Below, piece after piece: positions 16,007-25,174 of a stretch of 64,000 nt of DNA (position 1 is the first letter of the stretch; every line of letters starts with the position of its first letter). The notes beneath the pieces were generated by a model. That model did no database searches, had not been told where the DNA came from, and saw nothing but the letters and a program-made list of their open reading frames with translations. Made by a program: the position numbers and the translations under genes. The stretch comes from JARBUG01 sp035628915 (GTDB taxonomy: Bacteria; Bacillota; Sulfobacillia; Symbiobacteriales; Symbiobacteriaceae), in NCBI GenBank assembly GCA_035628915.1, contig DASPIW010000048.1:124001-188000 (forward strand), read 5' to 3'.

Positions 16007-16720
16007 ATGACCTATCAGGAGCCAACGGTCACCCGCCCCGCCGGTCCTTCACCGTGGAAAGCACTCGTCAAGGTCATTACGGAACCGGGCGCCACGTTCC
16101 GAGCGTTCGGCGGCAGGGTTCCCGTTGCACCCGGGTATCTGGTGGAGATGCTCTTCTCCCTGGCGGGCACGCTGCTGGCGATGCCGGTGGCGCTCCGCAT
16201 CGCCGAACAGACCCTGCTCGCCACCCCCGGGTATACACCCCAGATGATGTCATTTGCCCGGTGGTCGGGCATTCTCGGCGGGGCATTCTTTGCCCTGGCC
16301 GGCCCCTGGCTGGCCGGCGTGCTGGTCTCCCTGTTTGCCATGTTCTTCGGTCAGTTTCAGGAAGAGCGGGTCCCGTTCACGAGCTACCTGGGCATGATCG
16401 GCTACGCCCGCATCAGCTTGAGCATCCATGCGCTGCTGAACGGGATTCTTGTCATGGCGCTGGGCGGCCAGACGGCGGAGTTCAAGCTCAGCCTGGCGGC
16501 GCTGGCGCCGAACGGCAGTTCCCTCTTGCTGAAGACTTTCCTCGGAACGCTCAACCCCTTTGGCATCTGGTATTACTGCCTGTTGGCGATCGGGTTCGCC
16601 GCCCTCCACCGGGCGAAGCCGGCGAAGGGCGTCGGGCTCATCGCGACGATTTATGTGCTGTCATTCTTGATGACCTACGGGCTCGCCGCCCTTGGCGGCA
16701 AGTTCGCGCCGCAGATGTAG
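16007..16720 (+). CDS. Yip1-domain integral membrane protein
   Basis: 237 residues, ATG with AGGAGG 10 nt upstream; upstream in-frame sequence is antisense to the 2H gene. Five hydrophobic segments in the Yip1 pattern (LVKVITEPGATFRAF at the N-terminus, then membrane helices with PFGIWYYCLLAIGFAAL). It lies 19 bp ahead of the MacA-like gene and is probably the first gene of that operon. Yip1 proteins accompany export systems in many Firmicutes, but their biochemical role is not established. Confidence 0.83.
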   Translation: MTYQEPTVTRPAGPSPWKALVKVITEPGATFRAFGGRVPVAPGYLVEMLFSLAGTLLAMPVALRIAEQTLLATPGYTPQMMSFARWSGILGGAFFALAGPWLAGVLVSLFAMFFGQFQEERVPFTSYLGMIGYARISLSIHALLNGILVMALGGQTAEFKLSLAALAPNGSSLLLKTFLGTLNPFGIWYYCLLAIGFAALHRAKPAKGVGLIATIYVLSFLMTYGLAALGGKFAPQM

Positions 16721-16739
16721 ACAAAGGGGGCCGACGTTC

Positions 16740-18335
16740 TTGAATCGGAAGTGGCTGATCGGAATTGGATTCGTCGCCGTGGTGGCATTGCTCGTGTGGG
16801 CCAACCTGCGCAAGGCCGGCCCCGAGGGCAGTGCCGCAACGGCGGCGGGGCAGGGGCCGAAGAACGCCCCCCAGGTGAAGGTCGCGAAACTCGCCCCCCG
16901 CAACCTTACCCAACGGGTGATGGCGCCGGGCGCCCTGGAAGCGACCCAGCCCCGGGAGATTCGTGCCCCGTTTGCCACGCAGCGGGTCAAGCTGCTGGTC
17001 GGGGCCGGCGACCGGGTGACCGAGGGGCAGGTAATCGCCGAGCTGGAAGCTGAGGATTTGCGGGTGCAGGTCGCCTCCCTGGAGGCGGCGCTGGCGCGTG
17101 CAGAATCGAGCTACGCGCAGCTGCGCCAGCAGCAGCAGTCCTCCCCGCTGGCGCTCTCGGTAAAGCTTCAAACGGCTCAGGCGCAGCTGGTCGCGGCCGA
17201 AGGGGGCGTGCACAGTGCGCTCAAGCAGGCGGAGACTGCTCAGCAGAAGCTTGAGCAGGCGCGGGCCGCTCTCCTGTCGGTCCAGAACCGTGCCGCAGTG
17301 GGCAGCGCTGATGTGAACGCCGCCCGCGACAAGCTGTCCCAGGCGGAAGCAGCTTACCGCGCCAATCCGCTCAGCGCAGCGAACCAGGCGGCGTACGAGG
17401 CGGCGCAGGCCGCCTATCAGGACGCTGTCCGCCGTTCCGCAGACAGCGCACGGCAGCTGGCGACCGACCTGAGCAACGCCTATGAGAACGTGGCCCTCGC
17501 TGAAAAAGATGTCACCGAGACGGGCGAGGATTCGGCAGCGGTCCGGCAGGCTCGGGCTCAGTTGGAAAGCGCACGCCTAGCTGTGGAGGCCGCTCAGGCC
17601 GACATGGAGACCGGCGGCGTCACGGTCGAGCAGATCCGTTCAGTGGAAGCCGAACTCGCGGCGCAGGGCGCCAGCCTGGAGGCCGCCCGGGCGAAGCTGG
17701 CCCAGGCACAGTTCAAGGCGCCCGTCACCGGCACCGTCCTGACGGCCGACATCAAGAGCGGGCAGCCCGCGCAGACCGGGCAGCTGCTCTGCATCATCGG
17801 CGGGCTCGACGTCCTGACGGTGCGGGCGAAAGTCGACGAGGTGGATGTGGGCAAGGTCAAAGTCGGCCAGAGCCTGAGCATCACCAACAACGCTTACCCC
17901 GGCGTGCGGTTCGAGGGCAAGGTGACCCGGGTGGCCGCCCAGTCTTCGGCCCCGGACCCGCGCCTCGGCACCGCCGGCGGCACCTTCTATGAAGTGCAGG
18001 GCGAAGTGGCCAACCCGGAAGGCAAGCTGCGCGCCGGCATGTCGGCGGAGGCCCGGGTAATTACGGACCAGCGCAGCAACGTGCTGGTGGTCGGGCTGGA
18101 GTCGGTCCGTGAAGAAGGGGAGAAGGCTTCGGTGCTGGTGGTGACCGGCGGCAAGGTCGAAGTCCGGCCCGTCAAGCTCGGCCTGCGCACCCAGACGACG
18201 GTGGAAGTGGTGGAAGGGCTGAAGGAAGGCGACCAGGTGATTGTCGCTCCCTTCACCCTGATCAAGAATCTGAAAGACGGCGATGCCGTTCGGTTTGAAG
18301 TGGTGCCGGCCGATGACCGGGGGGATGAAGAATGA
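16740..18335 (+). CDS. MacA-like membrane fusion protein (HlyD/RND adaptor)
   Basis: 531 residues from a TTG with AAAGGGGG 9 nt upstream. N-terminal membrane anchor WLIGIGFVAVVALLVWANL, then the split biotinyl-lipoyl domain (REIRAPFATQRVKLLVGAGD and FKAPVTGTVLTADIKSGQPA). Between them is a very long Ala/Gln/Glu-rich coiled coil of about 240 residues, longer than usual in MacA. A beta-barrel and a membrane-proximal domain follow (VDEVDVGKVKVGQSLSI, GLKEGDQVIVAPFTLIKNLK). It links the ABC permease to the cell envelope. It overlaps the ATPase gene by ATGA. Confidence 0.9.
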   Translation: MNRKWLIGIGFVAVVALLVWANLRKAGPEGSAATAAGQGPKNAPQVKVAKLAPRNLTQRVMAPGALEATQPREIRAPFATQRVKLLVGAGDRVTEGQVIAELEAEDLRVQVASLEAALARAESSYAQLRQQQQSSPLALSVKLQTAQAQLVAAEGGVHSALKQAETAQQKLEQARAALLSVQNRAAVGSADVNAARDKLSQAEAAYRANPLSAANQAAYEAAQAAYQDAVRRSADSARQLATDLSNAYENVALAEKDVTETGEDSAAVRQARAQLESARLAVEAAQADMETGGVTVEQIRSVEAELAAQGASLEAARAKLAQAQFKAPVTGTVLTADIKSGQPAQTGQLLCIIGGLDVLTVRAKVDEVDVGKVKVGQSLSITNNAYPGVRFEGKVTRVAAQSSAPDPRLGTAGGTFYEVQGEVANPEGKLRAGMSAEARVITDQRSNVLVVGLESVREEGEKASVLVVTGGKVEVRPVKLGLRTQTTVEVVEGLKEGDQVIVAPFTLIKNLKDGDAVRFEVVPADDRGDEE

Positions 18336-19060
18336 TCCGTTTGACGGATGTTCACAAGACCTACCGGATGGGCGGCACAGAAGTGCATGCGCTGCGGGGC
18401 GTCTCGCTGGAGATCGGGGCGGGGGAGCTCGTGGCGATCATGGGGCCCAGCGGCTCCGGCAAGTCGACGCTCATGAACATTCTGGGCTGCCTCGACCGGG
18501 TCACCTCCGGCGTCTATGAACTGGACGGCAAGCAGGTGAGCGACCGGACCGAGGCGGAACTGGCCAGAGTGCGCAACCAGCAGGTCGGCTTTGTCTTTCA
18601 AACCTTTCACCTGCTGCCGCGCATGACGGCGCTGCGCAACGTGGAGCAGCCCCTGCTGTACGCCGGGGTCGGTGCCCGGGAGCGCCACCGCCGGGCCACC
18701 GAAGCGATGGTCCGGGTGGGGCTGGAAGACCGCATGCGCCACCGGCCCAACGAAATGTCGGGCGGCCAGCGCCAGCGGGTCGCGATCGCCCGGGCGCTGG
18801 TGACCAACCCGTCGATCATTCTGGCCGACGAGCCGACGGGCAACCTGGACTCCCGCTCCGGCGAGGAGATTCTGGCGATTTTCCAGGCGCTGAACCGCGA
18901 AGGCGCGACGGTGCTGATTGTGACCCATGAACCGGACGTGGCCGAGCACGTAAACCGGATCATCCGGCTCAAGGACGGCCGGATCATCAGCGACCAGCCG
19001 GTGGCATTTCCGGTGTTGGCGACCGACCGGCTCGCACAGATGGGGGGGAGCGACGATTGA
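18332..19060 (+). CDS. MacB/LolD-type ABC transporter ATPase
   Basis: 242 residues. Walker A GPSGSGKST (about 38-46), Q-loop VFQTFHLLPRMTAL, signature MSGGQRQRVAIARAL, Walker B IILADEPTGNLD and switch VTHEP. This is the LolD/FtsE/MacB subgroup that powers FtsX-type permeases. Translation is coupled to both neighbours: ATGA with the adaptor, and a 4-bp TTGA overlap with the permease. Confidence 0.96.
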   Translation: MIRLTDVHKTYRMGGTEVHALRGVSLEIGAGELVAIMGPSGSGKSTLMNILGCLDRVTSGVYELDGKQVSDRTEAELARVRNQQVGFVFQTFHLLPRMTALRNVEQPLLYAGVGARERHRRATEAMVRVGLEDRMRHRPNEMSGGQRQRVAIARALVTNPSIILADEPTGNLDSRSGEEILAIFQALNREGATVLIVTHEPDVAEHVNRIIRLKDGRIISDQPVAFPVLATDRLAQMGGSDD

Positions 19061-20265
19061 CGCTGCTTGAGAGCCTGCGGGTTGCCTGGGAGGCACTGGC
19101 GGGCAATAAGCTTCGCTCCATCCTGACGATGCTTGGCATCATCATCGGGGTCGGGTCGGTCATCGCGATCTTCGCGATGGGCCGCGGCACGGAGATGGCC
19201 GTGCGGGGCGAGCTGGAGTCGATTGGGTCGGGTCAGTTCATTTTGGTGACCGGCGGGATGGATCCCGAGAGCCGGAACGCCCGGGTGGAGCCGTTTACCG
19301 ACGCCGACCTGCGGAACATCAAGAACCTGCTGCCGGACGTTGACATGATCAGCACCAACGCGAACATGTCCGGCCAGGTCAAGGCAGGCAATACCACCAC
19401 CAACGCGACCATCATTGGTGTGAACGCCAATTACCTCGTCTTCAACAACGACAAACTGGCAGAAGGCCGGTTTTTCACGGAGACCGAGGAGGCGGCGGGC
19501 GCCCGCGTAGTCATTTTGGGCCATGACGCCGTCAAGCGGCTCTTCGGGGAAGGTGCCCGGGCCGTGGGCCGGTCGATCACCATCGCCGGATATCCATTTG
19601 ACGTCATCGGGGTGCGGGAGAAGCCGACGGGGATGCTGGCCAACATGGCCTCGGCCATGGGCGAGGGCGACAACACGTACATGGTGCCCATCTCCTTTGT
19701 GCGGCGGGTGACCGGCAACCCCTATACCTGGATGGTCACCGTCAAAGTAAAGGAAGGGGCGAACCCCGCCGACACAATGAAGGATGCCATCGCCCTCGTC
19801 GAGCGCAACCACCGGGGCGCCCGGTATTCAGGGCAGACCTTTGATTCGGTGCTGTCCGCCATTACGTCGGTCATGACGATCATTACCGGCGTGCTTTCGG
19901 CGGTGGCCGGCATTTCACTGCTGGTGGGCGGCGTCGGGATCATGAATATCATGCTGGTCTCCGTGACGGAGCGAACGCGGGAGATTGGCCTGCGCAAGGC
20001 GATTGGCGCGAGCTACCGCGACATATTGATCCAGTTCCTGATCGAGGCGGTCATGCTCTCGTTGATCGGCGGCACCGTGGGCATTGTGCTGGCGGCGATT
20101 CCAGTCTACTTTGTGGGGCGGTGGCTCAAGATTTCGCTCCTGCTGGACTGGATGTCGGTTTCGCTGGCGCTGGGCTTCTCGGTCGCGGTCGGGGTGGTTT
20201 TCGGGGTCTATCCGGCATCGAAGGCGGCCCGGCTCGATCCGATCGAAGCGCTGCGCTATGAATAA
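19057..20265 (+). CDS. MacB-type ABC transporter permease
   Basis: 402 residues from a TTG overlapping the ATPase stop. N-terminal helix (LRSILTMLGIIIGVGSVIAI), large extracytoplasmic MacB core (about 45-270), then the FtsX domain of three helices with GGVGIMNIMLVSVTERTREI. With the two upstream genes it makes a complete tripartite exporter of the MacAB class. Substrates in Firmicutes include antimicrobial peptides and lipoproteins; none can be read from the sequence. It is the full-length counterpart of the gene at 1-1083. Confidence 0.95.
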   Translation: MTLLESLRVAWEALAGNKLRSILTMLGIIIGVGSVIAIFAMGRGTEMAVRGELESIGSGQFILVTGGMDPESRNARVEPFTDADLRNIKNLLPDVDMISTNANMSGQVKAGNTTTNATIIGVNANYLVFNNDKLAEGRFFTETEEAAGARVVILGHDAVKRLFGEGARAVGRSITIAGYPFDVIGVREKPTGMLANMASAMGEGDNTYMVPISFVRRVTGNPYTWMVTVKVKEGANPADTMKDAIALVERNHRGARYSGQTFDSVLSAITSVMTIITGVLSAVAGISLLVGGVGIMNIMLVSVTERTREIGLRKAIGASYRDILIQFLIEAVMLSLIGGTVGIVLAAIPVYFVGRWLKISLLLDWMSVSLALGFSVAVGVVFGVYPASKAARLDPIEALRYE

Positions 20266-20281
20266 CAGGAGGCTGTCACTT

Positions 20282-22555
20282 ATGCGAAAAATCCTTGCGC
20301 TGGCGCTGGGCGTGCTGCTGACGCTGGCCGTTGCCCTGCCCGCCGTTGCCGCCGGGCCCGCGGGCGTACTGGGCGTCGTGACCGATGAGAACGGCAGCCC
20401 GATTGCCAACGCCGAAGTGGAGTTCTACCGGCTCGATGACGGGCTGGTCACCCTGCTGGCCACGGACGCCGGCGGGCGGTTCCAGTTGGACAGGCAGCCT
20501 GCCGCGGGCGAAATGTGGCAGTTGCGGGGACGGGCCCCCGGCTACCGCACTGCGGAGACCGGCTGGATTGAGCTGGGCAGGAGCCGCTACCAGAGTCTGA
20601 AACTGGCCGCCATCGCGGGCGAACTGCTGGTTCAGGTCCAGGACTGGAATGGACAGCCCGTCGCCGGCTTCGACCTCACCGTGATCAGTGCCGGAGGCAC
20701 AGTATGGGAGAAGGATGTCGCAGGGGCCGGCTTCGCACTGAAGGGTCTGCTGGCGGGCGACTACCGGGTGCTGGTCTCGGCGCCGGGGTATCTGTCGGCA
20801 TCGCACACGGCAACCGTAATGGCGGGGCGCAAGTCGGCGGCCTCCATCACTGTGGAGCAGGCGGGGCTCGTGGCAACGGGCGAGGTGAAGAGCGCGGTGA
20901 CCGGGGCGCCCTTGTCCGGTGCGACCGTCAGCCTGCTGCGCGCTGACCAGAGCCGGGCCGCTGCTGGTGTGAGCGACGCGGCCGGCCATTTCCGGCTCTC
21001 CCTGGCGCAGGGCGCCGGCGAGACTTATCAGCTGCAGGTGTCGGCGCCGGGCTACCGGAGCGCCGTTACGGCGACGTTCACGGCGACGCCCGGCCACGAC
21101 CTCGACTTCAGCGGCGGCGCGGCGATTTCGCTGCAGCCCGTCAAGGGCACCATCACCGGCATTCTGATGCGGAACAACGGCGACTATCTGGCCAATCTGC
21201 CCGTAGTGCTGGAACGCAAGGGCTATGGCAAGGTGGCGGAAACCGTCACCTCCGACAGGGGCGAGCTCCGCTTCGACGACGTGATTGCGGGGCCGGACGT
21301 ACAGTATCGCCTGACGATCAACCGGGACTACCACTCCGGTGACACGCCGTGGGCGCCCATTCTGCCCGGCGTCAACAATCAGGTGGCGCTCACGACACGC
21401 GTATTCAGCGCAAATACGGACGGAATGGGGAGCGTAGGCGGCCTCGTGGTCGATCCTGCCGGCGCCCCCGTGGCCGGGGCCCAAGTTGAGCTGATCAACC
21501 GGTGGTACCATAAAGACGTCGCGGTGACGCGCGATGACGGTACTTTTCTCATTGATGCGGTGCCGGCCCCCCTCAACTTCCCCGGGGCCACCGTCACCCC
21601 CTATATGCTGCGGGTCAGCAAGGCGGGTTACGTGACCACCTCCGAAATCACCATCGGGGGGGACTTCGCCACTGAGGTGCCTGTCACAAAGCAGAACAGA
21701 ACCATCACGAAGACCGTGCTCTACCCTTCCGTATCCAACCTGACCGGTCGCGTAGTCGATAACCGGGGGCGGGGCGTCGGCAACGCGACGGTCTGGGTCC
21801 GGGCCGACGGCGGGCTGTTCGAGGCGAGGGCCGAGACCGATGCCGCCGGCTGGTACAAGGTGGTCGGGGCGCCGTCCGGGTCGGCGTACCACTATACCAT
21901 CGCTGCGGAGGCGACCGGGTATTTCCCCGTGGAGGGTGTTGCCCTGCCTGAGCTGACCGCCGCATCGCAGGGGCTGCCGACGCTGGCGCTCACCCCCGTG
22001 CTGACCGCCGTTGCGGGGCGGGTCCAGAGCCCGGACGGCACGCCGCAGGCTGGCGTCGCTGTAAAGCTGTTTGGCCTCGGCAAGGAGTGCGGGCGTGCTG
22101 TGACCGATGAGGGCGGATTCTACCGGATTGCGGCGGAGATTCCCCGCCTCGGCGGTGCAATGAGCCTGCAGGCTGCGACGGACTGGGGCACATATGGCTC
22201 AGAACTGTCTCAGGCCGACGTGACCGCGGCAGCGGGCGGCACGCTGAGCCGGGATTTGACGGTGCTCGTGCCCGCCTCGCTGACGGGGCGGGTGCTGACG
22301 GCCGACGGGCAGCCTCGCCCCGGGGTCGATGTGCAGTTGGTGGAAGAAGGCGGCATTGCCCTGATCGCCCGCACGGACGAAAACGGCATCTATTCCTTCC
22401 CGACTGTCGTCTCCGCCGGGACCGGGCTGTTCTGGCTGCGGACGGGGCCGAACGAGGTGCGGAAAGTCTCGCTGCCCGGCCAGGCCGGGGTGGTCTCGAT
22501 GGTCCGGCTCTCGCCGGGGCGGCAGACGATCCAGGATCTCCTGGTGAAGGAGTAA
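20282..22555 (+). CDS. large exported protein of carboxypeptidase-regulatory-like repeats
   Basis: 757 residues, ATG with AGGAGG 9 nt upstream, 16 bp after the permease. Signal peptide (KILALALGVLLTLAVALPAVAA). The rest is about eight CarboxypepD_reg/CnaB-like beta-sandwich repeats, each opening with a G-x-V/I-x-D-x-x-G-x-P-x-x-x-A motif: GVVTDENGSPIANAEVEFYR, GGLVVDPAGAPVAGAQVELI, GRVQSPDGTPQAGVAVKLFG, GRVLTADGQPRPGVDVQLVE. There is no LPxTG motif or membrane anchor at the C-terminus, so the protein is likely released or held non-covalently. Being last in the MacAB-like operon, it may be the export partner or an envelope scaffold. Confidence 0.82.
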   Translation: MRKILALALGVLLTLAVALPAVAAGPAGVLGVVTDENGSPIANAEVEFYRLDDGLVTLLATDAGGRFQLDRQPAAGEMWQLRGRAPGYRTAETGWIELGRSRYQSLKLAAIAGELLVQVQDWNGQPVAGFDLTVISAGGTVWEKDVAGAGFALKGLLAGDYRVLVSAPGYLSASHTATVMAGRKSAASITVEQAGLVATGEVKSAVTGAPLSGATVSLLRADQSRAAAGVSDAAGHFRLSLAQGAGETYQLQVSAPGYRSAVTATFTATPGHDLDFSGGAAISLQPVKGTITGILMRNNGDYLANLPVVLERKGYGKVAETVTSDRGELRFDDVIAGPDVQYRLTINRDYHSGDTPWAPILPGVNNQVALTTRVFSANTDGMGSVGGLVVDPAGAPVAGAQVELINRWYHKDVAVTRDDGTFLIDAVPAPLNFPGATVTPYMLRVSKAGYVTTSEITIGGDFATEVPVTKQNRTITKTVLYPSVSNLTGRVVDNRGRGVGNATVWVRADGGLFEARAETDAAGWYKVVGAPSGSAYHYTIAAEATGYFPVEGVALPELTAASQGLPTLALTPVLTAVAGRVQSPDGTPQAGVAVKLFGLGKECGRAVTDEGGFYRIAAEIPRLGGAMSLQAATDWGTYGSELSQADVTAAAGGTLSRDLTVLVPASLTGRVLTADGQPRPGVDVQLVEEGGIALIARTDENGIYSFPTVVSAGTGLFWLRTGPNEVRKVSLPGQAGVVSMVRLSPGRQTIQDLLVKE

Positions 22556-22567
22556 GCCCGATTGAAC

Positions 22568-22614
22568 AGAACCCCTTCCGCAGCAGGCACCTGGCCCTGT
22601 GCGGGAGGGGTTCT
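22568..22614 (+). terminator. terminator of the MacAB-like operon
   Basis: A 15-bp stem (AGAACCCCTTCCGCA / TGCGGGAGGGGTTCT, one G-U pair) with a 17-nt loop and a TCTGTT tail, 12 bp past the stop. Confidence 0.75.
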
Positions 22615-22640
22615 TCTGTTAGTGAAGGCTGCTCATGTGG

Positions 22641-22668
22641 GGTAATGGAGACATTTTTGCCACGGAGG
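22641..22668 (+). repeat. dispersed repeat, short copy
   Basis: GGTAATGGAGACATTTTTGC followed by CACGGAGG. The same string, on the opposite strand and with two small differences, ends the long element at 59300-59559, and a diverged version begins the element at 31723-31868. It looks like a solo terminus of that repeat family. Confidence 0.6.
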
Positions 22669-22676
22669 CCTTCGCC

Positions 22677-24212
22677 CTAAATCGCCAACCCGACCGCCAG
22701 TTCCCGGATGCGATCCGCCGTGCGGGCAGCCAGGGCCATCACGGTCAGAGTCGGGTTGTTGCCGGTGGATGTGGCGAAGACCGGGGCGCCCGTGATGAAG
22801 AGATTGGGCACCTCATATGACTGCCCGAAGCCGTCGACCACGGAGCGGGTGGGATCGTTGCCCATGACGCACCCGCCCATCAGGTGGGCCGTATCTTCGC
22901 CGGCGTACTCGGGCGTACCCCCTGCGGCCCGCATAATCTCCTCCATGATGCGAACGCCGCCCGCGGCCATGCGGCGCTCATTTTCACCGAAGTTGAAGGT
23001 CACCTTGGGGGCGGGCAGGCCGTACCGGTCCTTCTCCTCGGACAGTGTCACCCGGTTCTCGTCATACGGGAGGACTTCGCCGACCAGCGTCAGCTTCATG
23101 TAGTGGTTGTAGTCCCGCAGTAGCTCCTGGAACTTGGGCCCCCAGACCGCGTGCTTCGCCGCAATGCCCCTGGCAAACTCGACGGGGCGGAAGCCGTGCG
23201 AATGGATAGTGAAGCCCCGGACCCAGTCGTTCCGCTGCTCCGTGGCGTAGTACTGCTGCGTGGTTGCCAGCACCGGCGTGCCCTTGTAGGGCAGGGTCTC
23301 GCGGTCGAATCTGGCCCACACGTCGTGGCTGAGGTGGGTCATCAACCGCCGGCCGACCATGCCGCTGCCGTTGGCCAGGCCGTTAGGGAAAAGGGGGCAG
23401 GCGGACATCAGCAGCAGGCGGGGCGTCTCGATCGCGTAGGCGGTCAGCAGGACGACCCTGGCCTGCTGCTCGTGCTCCGCCCCCCGCTCGTCGATATAGC
23501 TGACGCCTGTGACCCGCCCGTTCTCGCCCACGTTGATGCGGCAGACGTAGCTGAAGGGCCGCACTTCGGCGCCGGCCTTGATGGCCCGGGGAATGTAGGT
23601 GTAGAGCGTGGAGAACTTGGCCAGCGGCATGCAGCCCTGCACGCAGAAGCCCCGGTTGGTGCAGGCCGGGCGCCCGTCAAACGGCGCCGCGTTGATGAAG
23701 AGCGGCGCCGGCACGCTCACCGCGCCCAGCCGCTCGCAGCCCTGCCGGAAGAGCATGGCCGGGCCGGAGAGGGGGTTGCGCTCCGGGTAAGGGTAGGCCG
23801 GGCGCTTCGGCGGCCAGGGCCAGTCCTTCGGCCCAGAGACGGCCGTCTCACGCTCGATTTTGTCGTAGTAGGGGGCAAGTTCGTCGTAGGTGATGGGCCA
23901 ATCAACCCCGACGCCCTCTTCGCTGTAAGTGCGGAAGTCGCTTTCACGGAAACGCAGGGCGACACCGTTGAAGTGGACGGTGCCCCCGCCCACGCCCCAG
24001 CCCGAGTTGTTCTTCGCCAGCTTGAGCGGGTTCGCCCCGGCGGTAATCCTAGTCTCCCGCCAGCCCTGGTTCTCCGTCGCCAGTTCGTCGGACGACCAGT
24101 CCTTCAGCGGCTCCCAGTGCGGTCCCGCTTCCAGCACCACCACCCGGAACCCGGCGCCCGCCAGCTCGGCGGCGGCGCCGACAATGACGATATCGACCGG
24201 CTCATGCTTCAT
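22677..24212 (-). CDS. GMC oxidoreductase (gluconate 2-dehydrogenase large-subunit type) with shortened FAD motif
   Basis: 511 residues, ATG with GGGAGG 9 nt upstream and an 11-bp overlap with the subunit-3-like gene. Family marks: LEAGPHWEPLKDW, NNSGWGVGGGTVHFNGVALR, VDWPITYDELAPYYDKIERE, and the C-terminal NPTLTVMALAARTADRI. Such flavoproteins oxidise sugar acids or alcohols. The N-terminal dinucleotide-binding signature should read like VGAGAAGG...AAEL, but here it is IVIVGAAAELAGAGFRVVVL. About eight residues containing the GxGxxG turn are missing, near 24181. FAD binding would be seriously affected, so the enzyme may be inactive, or the sequence has collapsed here. Confidence 0.85.
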   Translation of the reverse strand: MKHEPVDIVIVGAAAELAGAGFRVVVLEAGPHWEPLKDWSSDELATENQGWRETRITAGANPLKLAKNNSGWGVGGGTVHFNGVALRFRESDFRTYSEEGVGVDWPITYDELAPYYDKIERETAVSGPKDWPWPPKRPAYPYPERNPLSGPAMLFRQGCERLGAVSVPAPLFINAAPFDGRPACTNRGFCVQGCMPLAKFSTLYTYIPRAIKAGAEVRPFSYVCRINVGENGRVTGVSYIDERGAEHEQQARVVLLTAYAIETPRLLLMSACPLFPNGLANGSGMVGRRLMTHLSHDVWARFDRETLPYKGTPVLATTQQYYATEQRNDWVRGFTIHSHGFRPVEFARGIAAKHAVWGPKFQELLRDYNHYMKLTLVGEVLPYDENRVTLSEEKDRYGLPAPKVTFNFGENERRMAAGGVRIMEEIMRAAGGTPEYAGEDTAHLMGGCVMGNDPTRSVVDGFGQSYEVPNLFITGAPVFATSTGNNPTLTVMALAARTADRIRELAVGLAI

Positions 24213-24735
24213 GCGGCTTCGCCTCCCAGGGGTCCCTGAGCCCCAGTTCGATGCGGACATAGCCCCGGGGGAAGGCGGGCCCGCCATAACCCATGGAGCT
24301 CCAGACCGGCGGCAGGGAACAGTAGGCGCCGACCACTTCGTTCATCAGCGTCTTGAAGAAGTCGGAGCCCTGGCGCTGCCGCAGAATTTCGTCCTGCTGC
24401 TCGGGCGCGGCGCCGGCGAACCCTTCGCCCAGGGCGCGCAGCCCAGCCCGCCAGAACTCCCGGTCGGGCAGCCGGCCTTCCTGGCGGTAGCCGTTGCCGT
24501 GGCCTTTGGCCAGCATGTTGTCGATATGCTCGACGACTTTGCCCAGCCGCCAGGGGTCGTCGTCGGAGAGGAGCCGGGCGGCGGCAGCCGTGAGGGTGCG
24601 GGTCTCGGCGGGCCTGAGAAAAGCGGGGGGCTGGGGCGGCTCCAGCCGCTGGAAAATCACGTCGCGGGTGTGGTCATCCCATTCCTCGCGGGCGGCCATG
24701 ACGTCCCAGGTCGGGTAGCGAGACTGTGGCGCCAT
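24202..24735 (-). CDS. gluconate 2-dehydrogenase subunit 3 family protein
   Basis: 177 residues. The pattern LTAAAARLLSDDDPWRLGKV, then HIDNMLAKGHG and FFKTLMNEVVGAYCSLPPVW, with GYGGPAFPRGY at the end, matches the small subunit 3 family that escorts membrane-bound GMC dehydrogenases. It has no Tat signal and no membrane segment. It lies between the membrane protein gene and the flavoprotein gene, which it overlaps. No cytochrome c subunit is present, so the electron acceptor is open. Confidence 0.82.
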   Translation of the reverse strand: MAPQSRYPTWDVMAAREEWDDHTRDVIFQRLEPPQPPAFLRPAETRTLTAAAARLLSDDDPWRLGKVVEHIDNMLAKGHGNGYRQEGRLPDREFWRAGLRALGEGFAGAAPEQQDEILRQRQGSDFFKTLMNEVVGAYCSLPPVWSSMGYGGPAFPRGYVRIELGLRDPWEAKPHEA

Positions 24736-24739
24736 GGCG

Positions 24740-25129
24740 TCAAAACCTCCAGTAGAGCGCCATCAGCCCCAGCAGGGAGAAGGCGCTCAGCGTAAGCGGC
24801 AGGACGATGGGCGGGCCGGTCAGCACGTTATTCATGCCGAAGCCGCCCACCCGCTGGGTGATGCCCCGGGCGTGCATGCCAAACCCACCCAGGCCGGCCA
24901 CGGCCTCGATCCAGAGAAACCAGGTTATGAAGGCGCGCAGTCCCGCACCCGGTGCGAACGCGTACCAGGCAAGCAGCAGCGCCGCCACCGGGGCAGTGAC
25001 CACCGGCAGGTACATCGTCCAGTTGCGGAAGTTGCCGCGGTAGTGAAAGAGCGACACCTGGGTTGCGACCAGGGCGAAACCCAGGGCGGTGAAGAGCAGA
25101 AGCATGCGGCTCAACGGCCAGGCGGACAT
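24740..25129 (-). CDS. four-helix membrane protein of the GMC operon
   Basis: 129 residues from an ATG whose ribosome site is GGGAGGGGG. Four hydrophobic segments: MLLLFTALGFALVATQVSLF, then MYLPVVTAPVAALLLAWYAF, FITWFLWIEAVAGLGGFGMH and IVLPLTLSAFSLLGLMALYW. I do not recognise the family. Its place 4 bp before the subunit-3-like gene suggests it is the membrane anchor of the dehydrogenase. The ribosome site forms one arm of the hairpin at 25136-25166. Confidence 0.65.
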   Translation of the reverse strand: MSAWPLSRMLLLFTALGFALVATQVSLFHYRGNFRNWTMYLPVVTAPVAALLLAWYAFAPGAGLRAFITWFLWIEAVAGLGGFGMHARGITQRVGGFGMNNVLTGPPIVLPLTLSAFSLLGLMALYWRF

Positions 25130-25135
25130 GAGGAA

Positions 25136-25166
25136 CCCCCTCCCGGACATTAGTGTGGGAGGGGGC
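25136..25166 (-). terminator. hairpin that both ends the PHP pseudogene and hides the next ribosome site
   Basis: CCCCCTCCC pairs with GGGAGGGGG around a 13-nt loop. On the minus strand it follows the PHP reading frame by 9 bp, and its 3' arm is the Shine-Dalgarno of the gene starting at 25129. A translational control role is as possible as termination. Confidence 0.5.
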
Positions 25167-25174
25167 TCCATTTG

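Noticed and set aside
20276..21892. 538-codon open frame opposite the carboxypeptidase-regulatory-repeat gene
   Set aside because: Shadow of a repeated coding sequence; no start signal.
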